Position numbers and translations under genes: made by a program
Notes under the pieces: generated by a model
What the model was told of the DNA's origin: nothing
Database searches by the model: none
Seen by the model: only the letters and a program-made list of their open reading frames with translations
DNA from: Echinostoma caproni
Taxonomy: Eukaryota; Platyhelminthes; Trematoda; Plagiorchiida; Echinostomatidae
Reading direction: 5' to 3'
NCBI GenBank assembly: GCA_900618425.1
Contig: UZAN01040042.1
Coordinates: 54,285-66,528 of the forward strand
Length of the DNA: 12,244 nucleotides
Shown here: positions 1 to 8,369 of the stretch, piece by piece
Layout of the letters: each line of letters starts with the position of its first letter
Position numbering within the stretch: the stretch's first letter is position 1

Positions 1-593
1 AGACGCTGAGAGATATGGCGCAGAATAGAAGTCAGTGGCGCGAATGCTGTACGATCTGTCTATCGAAATCCCGTGCCCATTAAGAAAAACGAAACATCAA
101 ACAAAAAAATTTGCTAAAGGTGTACGGTGAAACACACAAAAAATTCTGTTATCTTGTATTTTCCATGTTTAACTGTCTTACCCACTTTTCATCATGTTCT
201 GTATCCTAAGCCACCTATCCCCTTCACTGTCATTGTTGTTGCGTTGGCACCATGCTTGTTTTCAAGCCGGTGGTAAATAGATAGAAAACAGAGTAGGGAA
301 AGAAGAGAACTCAAGTCCCAGATTCCTGAGTGCGATTACGTAGAAATGTCAAGTGGTTTGTCCACCTTTTTGAGACAAAAAAAGATACCAAACATTTTCA
401 ATGCACTTGTTTATAGTCTTCCACTCATTCCTGTGGACGAAAGCAAGTCAGAGATAAGTCACATTATCAACTTGATTAAGGCATCCTACAAAGGACAGGT
501 TTATTGGTCAAAGCAGAAGTGGTAGCAATTCATATATCTTTTTTCTATTAAACACATAAGTGTGATGCACAACAGACGGAGTAAACCCCATAT
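1..593. other. No supported gene; possible minus-strand exon at the window edge
   Basis: This is mostly AT-rich DNA continuing the 3' direction of the minus-strand gene. The first 59 bases, read on the minus strand, are open in the phase-0 frame required after the exon ending at 1031. They follow a GATAG acceptor, but the pyrimidine tract is weak and the peptide has no coiled-coil character, so it is not called as an exon. Confidence 0.5.
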
Positions 594-599
594 TCACGA

Positions 600-815
600 G
601 AACCTACTGTTCAGTGGCGGAGACCGGCATCCTAAGTCCCGGGATTTGGAGTGGCGAACCACATAAGGCCCCGATAGATCAGGCGTGGTATTGAACCGGG
701 CGACAGCAAAGCTTCCTACCACCAAAGTTGGGCGGCAGTGGTGGGGCTCGAACCTCGGACCACAGGGTCCAACAAGCACGCCGGTAACAGCGACTAAACC
801 ACTACGCCACACACA
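600..815 (-). mobile_element. tRNA-derived SINE copy with tRNA-like head and unrelated body
   Basis: Read on the minus strand, the copy opens with an A-box match (TGGCGTAGTGG, complement of 799-809) and a B-box match (GGTTCGAGCCC, complement of 744-754). The spacing is that of an internal RNA polymerase III promoter in a tRNA gene. About 140 bp of unrelated, GC-rich body follow, down to about 600. A second, weaker B-box-like string (GGTTCAATACC, complement of 687-697) lies 57 bp further along, so the head may be partly duplicated. It is not a functional tRNA, because no clean acceptor or T-stem pairing can be drawn. Exact ends and target-site duplication were not found. The GC content is clearly higher than in the flanking AT-rich DNA. 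The long open frames crossing it on both strands are by-products of this GC-rich repeat. Confidence 0.6.
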
Positions 816-1030
816 CAGGTACATACATATGCCCCTGATTTTAGACTCGAAAACTCGATCTATATCAACATACAAAAAATCGAGAGGGTGTGTGAAGAGT
901 AAACAGAGCACTAGAGACATGATTACAGAGGACATAATTTGTTTCCAGATGAAAGCAGCAAACAATGGTTCCAATTAAAAGCGTTCCGGTTTACAAGTGG
1001 TTCATTGAGTGGCAACAAAAAAAGACTCAC

Positions 1031-1213
1031 CTGTAAGCGAACTATTCCACGTTGCGCATTGGCTTCAGTTGTTTGCAAGATCGATATACGGTCTAGTAGG
1101 GCTCTGTGTTCGGCCTCAAACTGCCCGATACGCATAGCCTGTTCGTGTAGACGACTTCGGTCTAGCTGTGCGGCTTCTGTCAGTGCTGCGTTCGTGGCCT
1201 CTGCTTTAATGAG
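1031..1213 (-). CDS. Internal exon of a coiled-coil protein (rootletin-like candidate)
   Basis: This 183-bp minus-strand exon encodes 61 residues with no stop. It starts after a strong acceptor (TTTTTCAG, complement of 1214-1221) and ends at a GTGAGT donor (complement of 1025-1030). Both ends are phase 0. The peptide begins LIKAEATNAALTEAAQLD and ends RGIVRLQ. It is rich in Ala, Leu, Glu, Arg and Gln with hydrophobics at heptad spacing, and has no proline, as expected of a long coiled coil. It joins in phase with the exon at 3529-3917 on the same strand. Coiled-coil composition makes family naming unsafe: rootletin (ciliary rootlet) is my best guess, and other centrosomal or myosin-tail-like proteins are possible. 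The reading frame runs on into the intron for 11 residues before a stop, which should not be included. Downstream exons must lie outside the window or be too short to see. Confidence 0.72.
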
Positions 1214-1543
1214 CTGAAAAAGTTTGGGGACATGACAATCGCATTAGATTATTGCCAAGGATGAGAAGCACTTCGGGTTTGCCTATGGATGCTAGAGTGT
1301 ATTCTAACCGCAATGCTACTTTCACATGAGTATAACGTGTCAACTTGGCACAAATGTGCTGATTGGAAAAACATCGTCAAGCACATTATTTGCAAAATAG
1401 GGCATTAGAAATTCGTGTTTTAAACATTTGTAGCAAGCACGATTGCTGCCTTAAAAAAATGGTTGCTGAAGACCAACAAAACGCACTTGGTGGATAACTG
1501 TTTTGTTTTGTGTGTTTGATTTATCAACAATGCGTAGTATTTT

Positions 1544-1634
1544 GTGCCCCGCCGGGAATCGAAACGCGATCCCATTCGGTTTGAGAGATGACACTGAGGT
1601 GCACTTCTGACAGCTAACACTTGGACACTGGTTT
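1544..1634 (-). repeat. Decayed tRNA-derived SINE head
   Basis: On the minus strand a degenerate A box (TGTCCAAGTGTT, complement of 1616-1627) is followed about 50 nt later by a B box (GTTTCGATTCC, complement of 1555-1565, one change from GGTTCGATTCC). The GTGTCC near the start can pair with GGGCAC near 1544-1549 as a remnant acceptor stem. The segment is about 85-90 nt, closer to a class II tRNA (Leu or Ser type, long variable arm) than to an ordinary one. The T stem no longer pairs, so it is not a working tRNA. It sits in the intron in the same orientation as the host gene. Confidence 0.42.
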
Positions 1635-1854
1635 TGAACATGGGTATATGGGTTTCTATTCCTTCAATGAACCAGAAACGTGGGGAGTAAATGGACTCCA
1701 CAAGGAGTGATGCCAAAGAAGAACAAAGATACATACAGAGGCTGTGTCTGTGAAATCGCACAGGATAAACAATAAGACATCTTTAAAGTTGCTATTGCTG
1801 CTTATCCGCTCATCAAAACCAAGGTAGAGTCGCGTGGGGAGCGAACTGGAAAAC

Positions 1855-1895
1855 CAGGAAGTGGTGCTGTTCCGACCTGGTTGGGTTTCAACAGT
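1855..1895 (-). repeat. Degenerate hammerhead-ribozyme-like motif
   Basis: The minus strand reads CTGTTGAA (complement of 1887-1894), then ACC, a CAACCA loop and GGT, then CGGAAC (complement of 1869-1874). This is the same layout as the hammerhead-like core at 9903-9935: both copies share the 13-nt string ACCCAACCAGGTC flanked by CTG-type and GAAC-type strands. Position 6 of the catalytic strand is changed (CTGATGA to CTGTTGA), the GAAA strand reads GGAA, and the first helix II pair is an A-C mismatch, so it should be inactive. No A or B box lies the expected 27 nt upstream. The sequence after it differs from the 9903 copy. Confidence 0.3.
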
Positions 1896-2069
1896 AGTAT
1901 GAGCAAAGATGAGCTGTGTTATATTGTGCATGGACAAAAAAGACAACAACAACGGGAAAATTGTCCAGTCAACTGCTCAACAAATCAAGTGGGTAGCGTG
2001 CTTGGGTTGTGTCGGTGTGTGTTCCCCCCGAGCTGGAAGTATTGTTGTTCACCGGAACTTCGTAGCCAG

Positions 2070-2090
2070 TGCAACTTCGTCGAAGTTGCA
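2070..2090. repeat. Perfect 21-bp palindrome (10-bp arms, 1-nt centre)
   Basis: TGCAACTTCG (2070-2079) and CGAAGTTGCA (2081-2090) are exact reverse complements around a single T. A weaker echo (GAACTTCG) lies just upstream at 2056-2063. Function unknown. It lies in the intron, and neither target duplications nor a transposase gene are visible nearby. Confidence 0.8.
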
Positions 2091-2124
2091 TTGATGAACG
2101 TTTTAGAGTGGGCGGTTGAAGTGA

Positions 2125-2138
2125 ATTGATTGATTGAT
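2125..2138. repeat. Short TTGA microsatellite
   Basis: About three and a half copies of the tetranucleotide ATTG/TTGA occur just downstream of the 2070-2090 palindrome. Another short tetranucleotide run of TAAA type lies at 4025-4041. Confidence 0.7.
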
Positions 2139-3290
2139 CAACTAGTTGAATATTTCTTGAACCAACCAATTCTCTTCACTTGTTATAGGGATGACAGTCT
2201 AAAGATCCATGGTTGGAACACTTCCATTGCAACTGTCTCGAATCGGTGGGTACCCGGGAGGTGTTCATTTACCCCGCCCAACAAATTCACACAATATTGA
2301 TTGTAACTGATTTCCGGACTTGACCGTTGCGATGTGTACAATGGCTTGATGGCGTGTTGGACAGTTTATCCTACAATATCAGAGATACCAATTTGCATCA
2401 GGTGAATGCATCATCCGATAAGGGAGGGGGGTATCGATTCCCGGAAACCCTATCATTATTTCAACATTACCAAAATGGTAACTTCGTCTGTTTCACTTGA
2501 AATTTTATGTGAAAACGAAAGAAAGAAACAGCGCTTCTATATACGCTAATAGACTAGAAACAAAAGGCTTTCAGTCTTTGTTGAGACTTGAATAAATAAC
2601 ACGTAGAACATTCTAGAAACAAACTCGTAAATTGCAAATGATAATATGAACGCTCTTTGATTATCAAAATTGGTGCCGCATCTGGTACTTAGGACACGTA
2701 TTTTCAAATAAAAAGAAAACAGCTTCGAGATGAGTTAGCATTTGTTCTGTGAAATATAGGCGCGTTGCGTGATGCACAAGTTTCAAATACTTAATTTAAA
2801 ATAAAACACAATGGAGTAATGAGAGATGTATAGGAAGGTTACCATTAAAACTGTGTACTCTTACATACTTGCTGATAATACGCAGTGGACCGCAGCTGCT
2901 GAATCCAAAGAGGTACAACCAAAAGTAGTAGATAGACGATGTGGGAATAAAGATTTGCTGTGTTCAAAGTATTTTACGCTTTCAAAACCGAACAGAAATG
3001 TTGACAGTCACATAAAATATATTGAAATATCAATGTTTTTGTATAAATGTGAAAATCCAGAAAAAAAACGTGAGTGATTACCACACTGAGTGCATGGTAT
3101 AAAGCCTAGGGAATCAATATCTGAATCTAAAGAAAAAAGATAGCCCAAGTTCACAAGCAGACTGATTGTCACAGTGACAGGCAAATCAAAAATACTCAAG
3201 GAAAAAATGGTTATAAACAGATGAAACAAAAGAGGATCTCAATGGTACAGTAAAAATGTCATTTTATTACTCAATGGAACATTTATCGAG

Positions 3291-3294
3291 NNNN
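3291..3294. other. Assembly gap (NNNN)
   Basis: Four undetermined bases. The sequence before it ends TTATCGAG and the sequence after it begins GAGGGC; a similar string, TTATCGAGGGC, is found contiguous near 3431-3441. Four N may be a placeholder rather than a true length, so intron distances across it are provisional. Confidence 0.95.
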
Positions 3295-3528
3295 GAGGGC
3301 AACCTGGTAGTATTCAGCCCACAAGCCAATCACGAAACGTTTTACCCTTTTATAAAGAGTTTGGTACCATGATTTGCCTGGCATACAGTCTATCCTCAGA
3401 CAAGTGTGAAATATAAATATAAATAAAAAATTATCGAGGGCACTGGCAGGCATAACTGTTCATTCAAGCCATCAACATGGACAGAGGTAGAAGGAATACG
3501 ATTTAATTTTTCCAGTAAAAGCACTCAC

Positions 3529-3917
3529 TGCTGCCTGTAACTCAAGTGCATCCCGTGCCTCCGTGCCTGCACTAAGTGTTCCACTGTAAGAGTGCCGGAC
3601 CGAACTGGGATCCGTGCATGAACCTTGCATATCCATGGCGACAAGTAATCGCCGCCTTAGCGCGGCTTCTGTACGACGTGCAGCGGCTAAGCTCGTGTCA
3701 GCGGAGCGAGCCTCGGCACGTGCGCGTGAGAGTTCCTCAGTAATTTCCAATAATCGATGTTCCAGTTCTTGTCGTCGTCGTTCGCTCACGCCCAGATGCG
3801 CACGGACGGATTCGAGGTCACCGGTCTGACGAAGCTCATCCAGTTGGCCGTTGTAGTGTTCGGGCGAGTGCGGTTTGCGACCAGAGTGCGTATCGATCAT
3901 GGACGTAGTCATACGCC
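3529..3917 (-). CDS. Exon of a coiled-coil protein (rootletin-like candidate), possibly with the start codon
   Basis: This 389-bp minus-strand exon encodes about 129 residues. The 3' end is a GTGAGT donor (complement of 3523-3528) in phase 0, matching the phase-0 start of the exon at 1213. The 5' end is placed after ACATTAG (complement of 3918-3924), preceded by a CTCCTCTTC pyrimidine stretch. That leaves two bases of a split codon, so an earlier exon would supply one base. An ATG lies at 3912-3910 (MTTSMIDTH), so this could also be the first coding exon. The peptide has a polar lead, then a coiled coil (LGVSERRRQELEHRLLEI and an ARTEAALRRRL-type heptad stretch, roughly residues 30-87). A Ser/Thr/Gly-rich linker follows (about 90-115), and then ARDALELQAA. 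It is strongly GC-rich against its flanks. The open frame extends upstream to 4044 as a hydrophobic, AT-rich run that I regard as intron. The rootletin assignment is tentative. Confidence 0.72.
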
Positions 3918-6222
3918 CTAATGTATTTGAAGAGGAGCAGCAATTAAAATGGACAGAACATGTTAAAAAATACCAAAATACCTGCAAATGAATGACTAAC
4001 AAAGGAAATTGGATGTGGACTTGTAATAAATAAATAAATAACAAGTGAACAAAGAATTATTGGATTATTGCACGCTCCAAAATCACAAACTGCTGCTGAT
4101 TGGAGCTTTATTTAAATTTGCAAACGTTTAAGCTATATACTTCAGTCTGGTGAGTATACAACCGTTACGATTTACTGACTTCTCTCAGTTTGGTATTGAC
4201 AAATGAGCTCTACTCCCTCGACATTAATATTCACAAATCAGTAAATGAGAATCCTCGTGAAACAAATGAAGAAATCATTTTCCTTTATCTGACATTCATT
4301 TTGCATTAGGGGATGGTTGTCCTTGAAGCGCACCGGTCAGAACAAGCATGCAAAAGATGAGGAAGTTCCTTTTTGACTGTGCGCTTGGACTACATAAATA
4401 AACCACGTATTCCGGTTTCCATTACCGTTGGACGAACACATTTCAAAGGTTACCTGATCATGATTTATGGGAATTCATTCTTGGTTTAAATGCAATAAAA
4501 TTTCACTTAGGCGCCTAGGGTTTGATCCCGGAAATACAAGAAATTATTTATTCAAAGAACAAACGGGGATCTAAAAATTTCAGAACACAGTAAGCGTTGA
4601 TACCATCGAGGTGCAGGACTGTGATCCAGTGAATAAAAGGCGGATGATGAACATGACTGCTCATACTGCATTGTGTTTTTAATTGTGAATCAGACTGGTT
4701 CGACGAGACACAGCTGGACACTCGAAACGACTGGCCGGAACCTTTTCCGAACACTTTCAACTCGAGTCTGCTGTTTTAATCTAACTTCTCCAACAACAGG
4801 TGTTTAATTAAATAGTAGAAGTAGAGGGAGGAATATATTCGACAACAGCAGTAACTTGGTCCAAAAAAATCTAAACAACAAACGGTTTCCATGGTCCAAT
4901 GCGGACAGTTTAACTTCACTGTAATCTACCCTTTTAGCTGTTTTTTCAACACAACTTTCATGGACCGATTAGCGGAGCAACCGTCCCAACTGATTAAAGA
5001 TCACACCGGTTTCTGCACAAGGGAATAGGTATCTTCTTCGTCCAACGGACTTTGGTCACCAAGTAAAGCTTGAATCAACCTTGAGAATTATCTACTGAGT
5101 ACTACCTCCTCCATCTAAATAATTTCGCACCTTCATCTTAGCCATTGTGAAAACGATCGATATTTGTCTCTTTATATTATATACTAAAGAGAGATGAGCC
5201 TTTAACATCAAACTACCATGGCCTCTGATTAATCGCACATACGACGCATTACAATCTGATTGCAGATATGCGGGACGTTGCACTCCTCTCCCCTATCTTC
5301 TTTCCCCGACCAAGCACTGTGACATTTTGTCATTTGCAAGTCTACCCCATCAACATGTCACTTCCCTATATGATCTTTACAGCCTAGTAGATTATTTAGT
5401 TAAAACAAATATTCACCTCTGAACGTATGTTAACACTATGTCACCTGGTAATGGAATTGCTTCTATCACACAACTGGTAGACATTCAATCTCCCATTTGA
5501 ATTTAGAAAGGCCTCATACATGCACATTCGTTTTACCTTCTCTAGTCAAATTGGTTGCGGTGTTTGTGCGATAGTTATCCCTCCCCGAAAGGTCAAAGGA
5601 AATCAAGCGCGCCATTTTTAGGCACAGTGTTATAAATCCACAAGACAGGGCCGAGATGGGGAGAGTTACTTATTAAGATAACAGTACCGGATGAGGTAAA
5701 TAAGATTACATATAACGATACATCTAATTAGCAGCAATTGGTTCGCAATTTTGTGATCATCTCTTCATCGATAATCGTCAGACTGACAATCTCTTTCTTT
5801 ATTTTGTATTCCCAATACTAAGTCCTTTAATTCACTCCCAGATGCCCTTGGAATCCAACAACCGCTTCATGGTGTGTGTGCAAACTACTCACAAGTGTAA
5901 GTAGCACCTCACAACACCAGCATCAGTGCTCGTAATGTTAGATACCCCATACTCAGAAAATTGAAAAAGAAGAGCCAGTATAGAATTACTGCACGGCGTA
6001 TATCTCGGACGATTTGCCTGCATCTCAACTGATGCCTACTGTAGACTAATGCAATATTTATATAGGGTTTGGGAATGGATTATAAAATAAGCAGATATAA
6101 ATGGAGGAATGGTCACCAAGGTAAAGCCCAGATGAACAGGTTATTTTGTTGACACAGAATTTGTTCTCATTGCTTGATTAAAATCGCCACGGCGATCTTG
6201 AACAGTCTGGTGTTATCATAAA
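3918..6222. other. Long AT-rich stretch with no supported gene
   Basis: This is probably an upstream intron or the 5' flank of the coiled-coil gene. The open frames here (for example 4548-4760 and 5092-5283, minus) have no recognisable domain, no coding-like composition and no splice context. A short TAAA-type microsatellite occurs at 4025-4041. A B-box-like string near 4518-4530 has no A box partner. No RNA gene or promoter could be defined. Confidence 0.6.
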
Positions 6223-6471
6223 TTAAAAGTCACTCGAAGTGTTTTCTCGCTGCATCATCAACAAGGGCTTGGCGATCGACAAGATTCGTGTTTTGTAAGC
6301 ACGGTACCTATTGGTTACCCGCTCTATGGACTTCGACATGGCAGCCTTGCGCTGAAACCAGTTTGGATCGTGTTCTAAAATCCGATTACATAGTTGTCTT
6401 TCTGTTCTACTTATGCAAGGGTCATTGCACCCACACTGGAATGGATACATTACGTTTGAGTTGGTGTACAC
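6223..6471 (-). pseudogene. Fragment of a Penelope-like element GIY-YIG endonuclease
   Basis: The minus strand encodes about 82 residues resembling the C-terminal GIY-YIG nuclease of Penelope-like retroelements, which nicks target DNA for insertion. Visible are NVMYPFQCGC, then a degenerated YIG region (CISRTERQL, where the family has YIGRTERQL-like text), then NRILEH with the conserved Arg and Glu-His, and later a TRILSIAKPL stretch. The family pattern is roughly VYxFxCxC, YIGxTxRxL, RxxEH. There is no start codon upstream: a TAA lies a few codons before GTG at 6471, and no reverse transcriptase is found upstream on this strand. The YIG tyrosine and glycine are both replaced, so the nuclease is dead. 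It is an isolated, old fragment. A gene-internal GIY-YIG protein is less likely given the decay and repeat-rich surroundings. Confidence 0.62.
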
Positions 6472-6662
6472 AGGTGAGGGATTTTAACCGGGAGGACGGT
6501 ATACTCCTGTGTTCTGTGCACAATTCGGGGTTTGGCTGCGTAAGTAGGTCAGGTTAACAATTGATCGTAACCACTGATGGATATGAAGCGTTCAATCTTG
6601 CTATACTTGCTTTTATTTTCAAATTTATCACTGGAAAAGCTTGCTTCAGATACTCAAGAAAT

Positions 6663-6790
6663 TGTTCAAATTGTTATTTGGCAGATTGAAGGCTTATACT
6701 GAAATTGTGAAAACTTCAGTAGCCTCGGTGGGATTCGAACTCAGGCAAGCGCAGGTAATGTCTATGCGTGGGTTCCCATCGAAGCTACGG
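6663..6790 (-). mobile_element. Single-headed copy of the same tRNA-derived SINE family as 8037-8369
   Basis: On the minus strand a decayed A box (TAGCTTCGATGG, complement of about 6774-6785) is followed by a good B box (AGTTCGAATCCCACC, complement of 6727-6741). The head then ends in GGCTACTGAA. The body after it (6663-6720) matches the body modules at 8049-8170: on the plus strand it shares TTCAAAT, TTTGGCAGATT, ATTGTGAAAA and TTCAGTAGCC with them in the same order. It has one head and one body module, which is probably the ancestral arrangement. It is more diverged than the nested copy and lacks an obvious target duplication. Confidence 0.65.
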
Positions 6791-6799
6791 AACATTTTA

Positions 6800-7780
6800 C
6801 ATTTTAAATCCAAGACTGAATAAATTACCAAAAGAGTAATGAAAACCGGAGAATCTGCATATTTAAAACAAAATGCATACAGGATCAAGTCTGGCTGAGA
6901 CAAACGGTACGTAATTTAACTTTTGTGTTGAAAAATTGCTTGAATTCGTCAATGAAACACGTTCATCAATCCGAGGTGAAGCCTAACTCTTGTGAGATTG
7001 AAAACAGCTTTTGCACTCATACATTTTTTAATGAGATGTGTTCCACTGAGTAATAGACACACAACGATTCTTAAGGTTATTGGTGCAAGAATCGTGACCG
7101 CGGGCACTAAGCACCACAGTAGGTCATTTCGTGTGTCTGTTGTCACATTGGTTTCAATAGCACCTGAAAAACACTAGTTTTCGTAAAAATCTTGCTAATC
7201 ACAACACATTGTGTACACACAAGGGTCAATGACCTGTAAAAATATGTTCATCAGGGCATTATCAGTTGTGCAAACCATCTCCGATGTGCAAGCATGGTCT
7301 CTCTCTCTCTACACTTGTTTGATTTATTCTGAATAATAACGATTATTGATCGGTTGAAAATGAGCCGGATAAGTATGTAGGTGCTATCCGGGTAGCGTGA
7401 ACGATGACGTGATACAAGTTGACACCAAATCGATTCTCGTCGCTTATGGAGTTAAATTGTGAAATAATCATAGGAGAAGCGCCTACTGACAGACTCACTC
7501 AGCTTGCACGAACTGTCTCATGAAGATCACTTACCCGTTCAGTAGCTGCTTATATGGCTTCCTTTCTGGTTTCCCAAAAGCATCCGGTTAAGAAAAAGCT
7601 CGATTATATTCACCCAACAGACGGTAAAGTTACTACCTCGCCCAAATAATCCATATTACTCCAGGGCCTTGTGAAGACGGTTTCGCTACTGGTAAATATA
7701 GCAGTGCAGAATGCAGACCTGTGATTGAACCATTTATTATATACATATGTATAAGCTTTCTTGAGATGTGGACTATCCTG
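6800..7780. other. AT-rich spacer, no supported gene
   Basis: No coding region, RNA gene or repeat family could be supported here, apart from a short TC dinucleotide run at 7298-7310. The overlapping open frames at 6949-7177 have no recognisable content. The 5' part of the LINE fragment may start somewhere in 7560-7790, but its protein similarity is only clear from about 7790. Confidence 0.55.
7298..7310. repeat. Short (TC)n microsatellite
   Basis: Six and a half TC units in an otherwise non-repetitive AT-rich spacer. Confidence 0.75.
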
Positions 7781-7789
7781 TCGAAACTT

Positions 7790-8036
7790 TGTGGCTCACG
7801 TATCAGTTCGTGTCCAAACGTTGAGGTACTTAACCATCGATTCGCTTCTGTGCCTATCTCAATCTTCCTCTCGTCTCCTTTTCCAACCGATGAGGAAATA
7901 AACTCTATTTTTCCGGATGAGATCCTCCACTTATTGAAGGGATTCAAGACCAACGAAGCTCATGGCCCCGATCGATTAGCACTTCATTTGTTGAAAGCAT
8001 ACGTCAACCAGCTTTTAAAACCTCCTTTTGAATTGT
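7790..8036 (+). pseudogene. LINE reverse transcriptase remnant, N-terminal/fingers part
   Basis: In frame with 7721, the block runs from CGSRISSCPNVEVLNHRF through SPFPTDEEINSI and LLKGFKTNEAHGPDRL to LLKPPFEL. The KxNEAxGPDxL stretch is the well-known fingers signature of non-LTR reverse transcriptases (usually K.NKAPGPDGL). HRFASV and SPFPT fit the linker that precedes it in CR1/Jockey-like proteins. The frame is cut at 8036, where the inserted SINE begins, right after the codons for FEL. The stretch from 7721 to about 7790 is open but not recognisably part of the element. Confidence 0.75.
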
Positions 8037-8048
8037 ATGTTCAGTATT

Positions 8049-8170
8049 GTTCAAATAGTTGTTTGGCAGATTTGAAGTTTCTACGTCGATTGTGAAACTA
8101 TCGGTATATGTTCGAATAGTTGTTTGTCACATTTGAAGTTTCTATGTGGATTGTGAAAAGTTCAGTAGCC
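8049..8170 (-). repeat. Two tandem SINE body modules, 61-bp period
   Basis: 8049-8109 and 8110-8170 align over their first 49 bases with five differences. The last 12 bases of each differ, because the second runs into the tRNA head. They share AATAGTTGTTTG, ATTTGAAGTTTCTA and GATTGTGAAA. The same module occurs once at 6663-6725. The divergence between the body modules, against zero in the 53-bp head core, means the body doubled before the heads tripled, unless the heads were homogenised. Confidence 0.85.
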
Positions 8171-8178
8171 GTGCGATT

Positions 8179-8357
8179 CGAACCCACGCATGGACACCGC
8201 CTACGCTTTGTACGCGCATGCTCTACCAGCTAAGCTTCGAACCCACGCATGGACACCGCCTACGCTTTGTACGCGCATGCTCTACCAGCTGAGCTCCGCG
8301 AACCCACGCATGGACACCGCCTACGCTTTGTACGCGCATGCTCTACCAGCTGAGCTA
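8179..8357 (-). repeat. Three tandem tRNA-like heads, 59-61 bp period
   Basis: The modules are 8179-8237, 8238-8298 and 8299-8357. Their first 53 bases (plus-strand order) are identical in all three, and the junctions differ by a few bases (AAGCTT, GAGCTCCG, GAGCTAC). On the minus strand each has a canonical A box in a D arm (GCTC paired with GAGC). A clean five-pair anticodon stem follows (TGCGC with GCGTA, one G-T pair) around a 7-nt loop, GTACAAA, with U33 in place. Only the module next to the body keeps a full T arm (GTGGG, TTCGAAT, CGCAC, one mismatch). The other two run from the B-box start straight into the next A box, so the duplication joint lies in the T arm. They are not expected to be charged tRNAs. 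Confidence 0.9.
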
Positions 8358-8369
8358 CCAAACAACTAT

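Larger units (their letters stand above)
1214..3528 (-). other. Intron of the coiled-coil gene
   Basis: This 2,315-bp stretch separates the two exons, has GT at its 5' end (GTGAGT, complement of 3523-3528) and AG at its 3' end (complement of 1214-1215). It is AT-rich and has no coding stretch I believe. It contains a tRNA-derived SINE remnant (1544-1634), a hammerhead-like motif (about 1869-1894), a 21-bp palindrome (2070-2090), a short TTGA microsatellite (2125-2138) and the four-N gap (3291-3294). An open frame at 2826-3077 has AT-rich composition and no recognisable domain and was not called. Small extra exons inside cannot be excluded without RNA data. Confidence 0.55.
8037..8369 (-). mobile_element. 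Multi-headed tRNA-derived SINE nested in the LINE
   Basis: The element is flanked by an 11-bp direct repeat, TTTTGAATTGT, at 8026-8036 and 8370-8380, the expected target-site duplication. Allowing one 4-nt gap the similarity extends some 10 bp further. Read on the minus strand it begins AATAGTTGTTTGG, followed by three tandem tRNA-like heads (8357-8179) with canonical A box (TAGCTCAGCTGG), and the last one keeps the B box (GGTTCGAATC). Two diverged copies of a 61-bp body module follow (8170-8049). A 13-bp inverted repeat marks its ends: AATAGTTGTTTGG at 8054-8066 against CCAAACAACTATT at 8358-8370. Such elements are transcribed by RNA polymerase III and copied by a partner LINE. The LINE frame reads correctly from one side to the other when the insert and one duplicate are ignored. 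Confidence 0.85.

Noticed and set aside
1..59. Possible further minus-strand exon after a GATAG acceptor, open in the expected phase
   Set aside because: Only 19 codons, weak pyrimidine tract, peptide not coiled-coil, and the window edge hides the donor.
594..978. Overlapping open frames of 97-126 codons on both strands
   Set aside because: They lie across a GC-rich tRNA-derived SINE, and neither has a recognisable domain.
2345..2446. Possible tRNA-like head: TGGCGTGTTGG and GGTATCGATTCCCGG
   Set aside because: The A box lacks the conserved A, the B box has an extra base, and the spacing (about 80 nt) is long.
3918..4044. Upstream extension of the exon's open frame to an ATG at 4044
   Set aside because: AT-rich, hydrophobic and unlike the exon; a splice acceptor at 3918-3919 explains the boundary better.
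4518..4530. B-box-like GGTTTGATCCCGG
   Set aside because: Two changes from consensus and no A box at tRNA spacing upstream.
7633..7953. Minus-strand open frame of 106 codons
   Set aside because: It is the antisense shadow of the LINE reverse transcriptase start and has no domain of its own.
8179..8357. CRISPR-like array (three 53-bp identical repeats)
   Set aside because: Only 6-8 bases separate the repeats, so there are no spacers. The units are tRNA-like SINE heads in a eukaryotic genome.
8170..8357. Genuine tRNA gene cluster
   Set aside because: Two of the three units lack a complete T arm and none has an acceptor stem; target duplications show it is a SINE.
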